Assembly (NCBI GenBank): GCA_019243895.1
Contig: JAFATP010000133.1
Location: forward strand, 1-5,512
Length of the DNA: 5,512 bases
Reading direction: 5' to 3'
DNA from: Alphaproteobacteria bacterium
GTDB lineage: Bacteria > Pseudomonadota > Alphaproteobacteria > Rickettsiales > SXRF01
A program made the position numbers and the translations under genes. Below are positions 1 to 5,512 of the stretch, in pieces. Below the pieces are notes generated by a model. It saw only the letters and a program-made list of their open reading frames with translations. It was not told the DNA's origin and ran no database searches. Within the stretch, counting starts at the first letter, position 1. Every line of letters starts with the position of its first letter.

Positions 1-189
1 CCCCAGCCGGCCTTTCAGCGCGTCATGCACCATGCGGTGCTGGGCCAGCTTGCTCTTGCCGCGGAAGGCGGGGGTAATCAGCGTCAGACGGTAATGGTCG
101 CCGTCACCCGCCATATCCTCCAGTTTCAGCTGCGCCTCCGGAAACGCGTCGCGCACCAGCGCTTCCAGTTGGTCGGCGGGAATGGGCAT
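1..189 (-). CDS. bolA: BolA/IbaG family protein, 3' end cut by the window edge
   Basis: Reading leftward from the ATG at 189-187 gives 63 codons that stay open to base 1, so the last 10-20 residues are missing. The fragment begins MPIPADQLEALV and carries the BolA hallmarks: a GDGDHY turn at residues 28-33, then FRGKSKLAQHRMV at 42-54 and a following DALKGRL helix. H51 in QHR is the position of the invariant family histidine. Members of this family are small cytosolic proteins that pair with monothiol glutaredoxins to bind a shared [2Fe-2S] cluster and act in iron-sulfur trafficking; some have been linked to transcription control. No Shine-Dalgarno is seen before the ATG, but a -10-like box lies 6 nt upstream, which fits a leaderless transcript. 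The gene is divergent from purL with an 81-nt gap. Family assignment is firm; IbaG-like versus BolA-like subtype is not settled by the fragment. Confidence 0.88.
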   Translation of the reverse strand, partial: MPIPADQLEALVRDAFPEAQLKLEDMAGDGDHYRLTLITPAFRGKSKLAQHRMVHDALKGRLG

Positions 190-195
190 GGGCGA

Positions 196-224
196 AATCT
201 AGCGCTGATCCTCGGCTGCAGCAA
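196..224 (-). promoter_or_regulatory. Putative sigma-70-type promoter of bolA
   Basis: On the minus strand, TTGCTG (224-219) and TAGATT (201-196) are separated by exactly 17 nt. The -10 region reads GCTAGATT, close to the extended GCTANAWC box described for Caulobacter housekeeping promoters. Only 6 nt separate it from the bolA ATG, so transcription would start at or next to the start codon. The -35 match is weak (three of six). This is inference from spacing and the -10 box. Confidence 0.4.
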
Positions 225-270
225 CCGAAAAGCGCCTTGCCAACCCTTGAATGTATGGTAAGCAGGGCTT

Positions 271-2490
<2,220 letters not shown>

Positions 2491-2535
2491 TCAGCTCTGC
2501 CAGCGCTCCACGCTTTGCACCACCTCGCGCAAGCG
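2491..2535 (-). pseudogene. Displaced 3' end of rel (att-like direct repeat, purL side)
   Basis: Read on the minus strand, this 45-bp stretch encodes RLREVVQSVERWQS followed by TGA. It matches the true end of rel at 3236-3280 at 43 of 45 positions. The two differences are 2492/3237 (TGA versus TAA stop) and 2531/3276 (Leu versus Ser codon). Between them lie 38 identical bases. Immediately upstream in the same frame there is a TAA (2538-2536), so this is not an expressed gene. The fragment begins on the base after the purL stop codon, suggesting it is the original end of rel, left behind when the intervening DNA was inserted. Confidence 0.85.
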
Positions 2536-2562
2536 TTATTTCGATATCGCCGATGGCAGAGC
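2494..2562. repeat. 9-bp inverted repeat at the left junction of the insert
   Basis: GCTCTGCCA at 2494-2502 pairs perfectly with TGGCAGAGC at 2554-2562, leaving a 51-nt loop. One arm is in the displaced rel end and the other is inside the insert. A second pair, CCGATGG at 2550-2556 and CCATCGG at 2576-2582, overlaps it. Neither is followed by a U-tract, so a terminator is not supported. They might be recombinase-binding arms or chance. Confidence 0.25.
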
Positions 2563-2572
2563 CGCATATTTA

Positions 2573-2881
2573 TTACCATCGGTTTCGTGGCTTCCGCAGG
2601 CCGGCTGTTTCAAGGAATCCACCGATCACACCCAGCGCATCCTGTGCTATACCCATAAAATTTCCGCCGTTTATACTTTGAATAAGCTTATGCTCATCCA
2701 TCGCCTCCTGGCTTTCACGTACGGCCTCAAATTCTTCTTGTTTTTGCCGCCGCTCCGCCGGGGTGCGTTGAAGCGCTTCCCCCAAATTTTCCGCATATTC
2801 TTCCAAGCTAACCTGGCGCGGGCGCAAGGAAGGATCTTGCGCATATTCACGGTTCAGCAAGCCCTGCTTAATTTCTGCCAC
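2573..2881 (-). CDS. Hypothetical protein in the insert (distal gene)
   Basis: I do not recognise this 102-residue protein. It starts at a GTG (2881-2879), with a GAGG 11 nt upstream (2896-2893) as a possible ribosome binding site. Residues 26-66 are strongly charged and probably helical, with a dense Glu/Arg/Gln stretch at 41-66 that could form a coiled coil. The tail at 71-94 is glycine-rich and hydrophobic (GGNFMGIAQDALGVIGGFL), amphipathic rather than a clear membrane span. No signal peptide or catalytic motif is visible. Its first 28 nt overlap the end of the preceding gene in another frame, suggesting translational coupling or a single ancestral gene split by a frameshift. The reading frame is in fact open further upstream, to a TGA inside the other gene, but with no ATG, GTG or TTG before the chosen start. 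The TAA stop lies 37 nt from the displaced rel fragment. Confidence 0.45.
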   Translation of the reverse strand: MAEIKQGLLNREYAQDPSLRPRQVSLEEYAENLGEALQRTPAERRQKQEEFEAVRESQEAMDEHKLIQSINGGNFMGIAQDALGVIGGFLETAGLRKPRNRW

Positions 2882-3183
2882 TCCATCGATTGCCTCAGGT
2901 GACGTTCCATGGCCTGAAGCGCCCGCATCTGGTGATCTGATTCAACTACCAGTATTTTCCGATTTTCCTCACTAGAGTCAGGAATCTCTTTTCCTCGGAA
3001 TTCGCGGTCAAAAATAGTTTTCGCTTTCCACGCGTCGATCACAGCGTTATTGGCAGCATCTGCCAAGGGTTTGATTCCACCCAGAGCAGATGCGCGGAAT
3101 TGATCGCACAGGGTTAGTATGCCTTTATAGCTGCGCTCTATGGCAGGCACTAAAACGGTATCATATCCGCGCAACTCCGGCAT
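2854..3183 (-). CDS. Hypothetical protein in the insert (proximal gene)
   Basis: I do not recognise this 109-residue protein. The ATG at 3183-3181 is the first start after an in-frame TAA 9 nt upstream, so the N-terminus cannot extend further; no good Shine-Dalgarno precedes it. The sequence is mostly polar and probably helical: a segment at 11-57 containing ALGGIKPLADAANNAVIDAW, then a charged helix at about 80-103 (ESDHQMRALQAMERHL). There is no signal peptide, membrane span or recognised catalytic motif. The gene begins 52 nt after the rel stop codon on the same strand, so read-through from rel could express it; a TACAAT box at 3234-3229 could also serve as a -10, but no -35 is seen at the right distance. 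It overlaps the next gene by 28 nt. It may be a cargo gene of the inserted element or the front half of a gene broken by a frameshift. Confidence 0.45.
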   Translation of the reverse strand: MPELRGYDTVLVPAIERSYKGILTLCDQFRASALGGIKPLADAANNAVIDAWKAKTIFDREFRGKEIPDSSEENRKILVVESDHQMRALQAMERHLRQSMEWQKLSRAC

Positions 3184-3224
3184 ATGGAAAGGTTAGTAGA
3201 AGCCTGTTAATTCTTAGTTACCCG

Positions 3225-3234
3225 TACAATTGTA
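3225..3234. repeat. 10-bp perfect palindrome next to the rel stop codon
   Basis: TACAATTGTA reads the same on both strands and lies 1 nt outside the TAA of rel, at the right edge of the insert. On the minus strand its first six bases resemble a -10 box. It could be an operator, a recombinase site or chance. Confidence 0.25.
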
Positions 3235-3235
3235 T

Positions 3236-3280
3236 TTAGCTCTGCCAGCGCTCCACGCTTTGCACCACCTCGCGCGAGCG
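3236..3280 (-). repeat. Direct repeat at the functional 3' end of rel (att-like, rel side)
   Basis: This is the partner of the copy at 2491-2535, covering the last 14 codons and TAA stop of the intact rel. The copies share 38 uninterrupted bases (3238-3275 and 2493-2530), bounded by single mismatches. If integration was by site-specific recombination, the crossover lies within that stretch, and the TAA stop came in with the element while the upstream Ser codon is original. Confidence 0.8.
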
Positions 3281-5413
3281 CAGATTAGCGATAATATTGT
3301 TAAGGTGCTTGGTGTCGCGCACTTCGATGTCCAGCAGGATCTCGAAGAAATCGGTGCTGCGGTGCGTGATTTTCAAATTGCTGATATTGCCCAGCTCCTT
3401 GGCGATCACCTGCGTCACCGTGGCGAGCGCCGCCGGCTCATGACTGATATGCGCGCGAATGCGGCTGATATGGGGGAATTCCTCCTTGCCGGTATCCCAC
3501 GCCACGCTGATCCAGCGCTCCGGCGAATCGGCGTAATTCTCCAGCGTCTCGCAATCCATGACGTGAATGGTGATGCCCTTGCCGGTGGTGACGATGCCCA
3601 CGATGCGGTCGCCGGGAATGGGGTGGCAGCATTTGGCGAAATGAATGGCCATGCCGGGGATCAGGCCCTTGATGGGCATCGGCGCCGCCCCGTCGCTCTT
3701 GGCCTTGCGCCGTAGCGGTTTGGTGAGGTTGGAGAGCATCCCGCCCATGCCGGTCGAAGCGGCCTTGCGGGATTCGAGCGCGGCGTCCAGCACCGCCTGG
3801 CGGGTAATCAGCCCTTCGCCCACCTCGGCATACACATCTTCCACCAGCTTCTTGTTCAGCTTCGGCAGCAGGGGCTCGATCAGCTTGTCGGAAAGCTCCA
3901 GCCCCTCGGCTTTCAGCGTCTTGGCGAGAATGGCCTTGCCCAGATTCACATACTCGCTTTTCTGCTGCGTACGCACGAATTTTCGGATTTCGGAACGGGC
4001 CTTGCCCGTCACCACGAAGCGCTCCCAGCTGGGGGAGGGGGTTTGCGTTTTCGAGGTGATGATCTCCACCTGGTCGCCGTTTTTAAGCTGCGCCTTCAGC
4101 GGCACGATGCGCCCGTTGATCTTGGCGCCGACGCAGGTATCGCCGATGGCGGAGTGGATGGCATAGGCGAAATCCACCGGCGTGGCGCCCCTGGGCAGCG
4201 CGATGATATCCCCCTTGGGCGTGAAGCAGAACACCTGGTCGTGATACATCTCCAGCTTGGTGTTTTCCAAAAACTCCTCGGGATTTTCAGATTGCTCCAG
4301 AATCTCCAGCAGCTCCCGCACCCATTTGAGCTGCTTGCCGTCTTTCAGCGCCTGCGCCTTGGTGGCGCCCTGCTTGTAAGTCCAATGCGCCGCCACGCCG
4401 TATTCGGCCACTTTGTGCATTTCATGCGTGCGGATCTGCATTTCCACGCGCTGCTGGCCGGGGCCGATCACCGCCGTATGCAGCGACTGATAGCCGTTGC
4501 TCTTGGGCGTGGAGATGTAATCCTTGAATTGCCCCGGCACCGTGTGCCAGTTGGCGTGAACGGCACCCAGCGCCTGATAGCATTCGGCCACCGTGTCCAC
4601 GATGATGCGGAAGGCGATGATGTCGGACAGTTGCTCGAAGCTGATGTTCTTGCGTTCCATCTTCTTCCAGATGGAGAACGGCTTTTTTTCCCGCCCGTAA
4701 ATAATGGCGTTGGGCAGCCCCGCCTCATTGAGTTTTTCCCGAATGGTGGCGATGGTGTGGTTGACCTCGTTCTGCCCCTGTTCCCGCAGGAATTCCAGCC
4801 GCTTCACGATCGAGTCGCGCGCTTCCGAATAGAGTTCGGCGAATGCCAGGTCCTGCAGTTCCTCCTTCAGATTGCGCATGCCGATGCGCTCGGCCAGCGC
4901 CGCGTAAATCTCCGCCGTCTCCCGCGCGATGCGCGCGCGCTTCTCCGGGCTCTTAATGTATTTGAGCGTCTGCATGTTGTGCAGCCGGTCGCACAGCTTC
5001 ACCAGCAGCACGCGCAGATCCTCGCTCATCGCCAGCAGCAGCTTGCGGAAATTCTCCGCCTGCCGCAGGTCCTCCGATTTTCCCTCCAGCCGCGACAGCT
5101 TGGTCACGCCGTCCACCAATACGCGGATTTCCTGGCCGAATTCCTTTTCCACCTGCTCCAGCGTAACGCCGGTATCCTCCACCGTGTCGTGCAGCAGCGC
5201 GGTGATGATGGAGGCGGAGTCCAGCCGGTATTCGGTAAGCAGCCCCGCCACTTCCAGCGGGTGCGTGATATACGGCTCGCCGGACGCGCGCTTCTGCGCG
5301 CCGTGCGCCTTGGCGGCAAAGGCATACGCCCGCCGGATCAACTCTCCGTCCACGCCGGGGTCATACGCTTTGATTTGCTCGATTAATCCGTCGATACTGT
5401 CAATGGCAGGCAT
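3236..5413 (-). CDS. rel: Bifunctional (p)ppGpp synthetase/hydrolase (Rel/SpoT)
   Basis: This long-form RSH enzyme makes (p)ppGpp from ATP and GTP/GDP and hydrolyses it again, setting the stringent response. I chose the ATG at 5413, giving 725 residues; the frame stays open to an ATG at 5467 (18 extra residues), with another at 5422, but a perfect TATAAT overlaps that extension and homologues start near MPAIDS. The HD hydrolase domain is intact: H51, H75 and D76 (LLHDTVED, 73-80), and D142 (DRLHNM). The synthetase domain has YGREKKPFSIWKKM (239-252), D264, a Y308 G-loop (SNGYQSLHT) and E324 in EMQIRT. Next come a TGS domain (about 393-455), a helical region, a conserved-Cys domain (C595, C596, C621) and an ACT domain (about 653-725). 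The bifunctional RFKD motif reads QFKD (295-298). The gene converges on purL. Its 3' end is duplicated at 2491-2535. Confidence 0.96.
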   Translation of the reverse strand: MPAIDSIDGLIEQIKAYDPGVDGELIRRAYAFAAKAHGAQKRASGEPYITHPLEVAGLLTEYRLDSASIITALLHDTVEDTGVTLEQVEKEFGQEIRVLVDGVTKLSRLEGKSEDLRQAENFRKLLLAMSEDLRVLLVKLCDRLHNMQTLKYIKSPEKRARIARETAEIYAALAERIGMRNLKEELQDLAFAELYSEARDSIVKRLEFLREQGQNEVNHTIATIREKLNEAGLPNAIIYGREKKPFSIWKKMERKNISFEQLSDIIAFRIIVDTVAECYQALGAVHANWHTVPGQFKDYISTPKSNGYQSLHTAVIGPGQQRVEMQIRTHEMHKVAEYGVAAHWTYKQGATKAQALKDGKQLKWVRELLEILEQSENPEEFLENTKLEMYHDQVFCFTPKGDIIALPRGATPVDFAYAIHSAIGDTCVGAKINGRIVPLKAQLKNGDQVEIITSKTQTPSPSWERFVVTGKARSEIRKFVRTQQKSEYVNLGKAILAKTLKAEGLELSDKLIEPLLPKLNKKLVEDVYAEVGEGLITRQAVLDAALESRKAASTGMGGMLSNLTKPLRRKAKSDGAAPMPIKGLIPGMAIHFAKCCHPIPGDRIVGIVTTGKGITIHVMDCETLENYADSPERWISVAWDTGKEEFPHISRIRAHISHEPAALATVTQVIAKELGNISNLKITHRSTDFFEILLDIEVRDTKHLNNIIANLRSREVVQSVERWQS

Positions 5414-5420
5414 TGACCGC

Positions 5421-5449
5421 ATTATAGGGTTAACGGATGCAAAAAGCAA
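5421..5449 (-). promoter_or_regulatory. Putative rel promoter with perfect -10 box
   Basis: On the minus strand, TTGCTT (5449-5444) and a consensus TATAAT (5426-5421) are 17 nt apart. Only 7 nt separate the -10 box from the ATG at 5413, so transcription would begin at about the first base of the start codon. That implies a leaderless mRNA and argues against the longer reading frame from 5467. The -35 matches consensus at only three positions. Confidence 0.5.
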
Positions 5450-5481
5450 AACCCTCCGCACATCCATTCTTAAATAAGGGT

Positions 5482-5510
5482 AAAAAAAACAACGCTTTCA
5501 CTTAACTGAA
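5482..5510 (-). terminator. Possible weak terminator of an upstream minus-strand gene
   Basis: On the minus strand a near-palindrome (5510-5497, TTCAGTTAAGTGAA, 12 of 14 symmetric) is followed after 7 nt by a run of eight T (5489-5482). The stem is AT-rich and not adjacent to the T-run, so support is poor. In many alphaproteobacteria rpoZ lies upstream of rel, so a preceding gene on this strand is plausible but outside the window. Confidence 0.15.
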
Positions 5511-5512
5511 TC

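Larger units (their letters stand above)
2491..3235. mobile_element. Putative integrated mini-element of about 745 bp flanked by rel 3'-end direct repeats
   Basis: The unit lies between two copies of the rel 3' end offset by 745 bp. A hand count over 2581-3240 gives about 50% GC (330 of 660), whereas sampled 60-base lines in purL and rel range from 53 to 72%. It carries two overlapping unidentified genes on the minus strand and no recognisable integrase, transposase or resolvase. Integration of tyrosine-recombinase elements into the 3' end of a gene, with the element supplying a replacement end, is well documented for tRNA and some protein genes, and the layout fits that. Which copy of the repeat is assigned to the element is arbitrary to within the 38-bp identical core. 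A partial duplication of rel followed by deletion is the main alternative. Confidence 0.6.

Noticed and set aside
245..270. Promoter for purL near TTGAATGTATGGTAAG
   Set aside because: TATGGT could be a -10, but no -35 hexamer is found at 16-18 nt, so I do not call it.
2682..2691. ATAAGCTTAT palindrome in the insert
   Set aside because: It lies within a coding frame with no partner or positional meaning; likely chance.
2860..2890. Programmed -1 frameshift site in the overlap of the insert genes
   Set aside because: The local heptamer does not fit X XXY YYZ re-pairing and there is no convincing downstream structure.
2491..3237. CRISPR array, tRNA or rRNA in the low-GC insert
   Set aside because: No regularly spaced repeats and no cloverleaf or rRNA-like sequence were seen.
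4043..5386. 447-codon open frame on the plus strand opposite rel
   Set aside because: It is antisense to a complete, motif-rich Rel gene; long open antisense frames are common in high-GC coding DNA and its translation shows no recognisable domain.

Overview
The window looks like a chromosomal piece of an alphaproteobacterium of moderately high GC. The PurL is the small type without a glutaminase domain, the BolA is of the GDGDHY / GKSKLAQHR type, and the single bifunctional Rel matches my recollection of alphaproteobacterial homologues. I cannot place it below class level from sequence alone.

Layout, left to right. The 5' 63 codons of a bolA-like gene run off the left edge on the minus strand (1-189). 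A short divergent gap with a plausible bolA promoter follows. purL is intact on the plus strand (271-2490) and carries a 12-bp perfect inverted repeat read in frame as part of its central linker. An insert of about 745 bp with lower GC then follows (2491-3235). It holds two overlapping unidentified genes on the minus strand. Last is the complete bifunctional (p)ppGpp synthetase/hydrolase gene on the minus strand (about 3236-5413), with a strong -10 box directly before the likely start.

The most notable point is the purL/rel junction. The last 14 codons plus stop of rel occur twice: once as the real end of rel (3236-3280) and once as an orphan fragment touching the purL stop codon (2491-2535). 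The copies match at 43 of 45 positions and flank the insert as direct repeats. This is the pattern left when an element integrates site-specifically into the 3' end of a gene, restores that gene, and pushes the old end away. It implies an ancestor in which purL and rel converged with abutting stop codons. No integrase is visible, so the element is either decayed or moved by an enzyme encoded elsewhere.

The recognised genes are housekeeping: de novo purine synthesis (purL), Fe-S/glutaredoxin biology (bolA) and the stringent response (rel). PurL feeds the purine nucleotide pool from which Rel draws GTP/GDP and ATP, but nothing here shows shared regulation; purL and rel are convergent and now separated by the insert.
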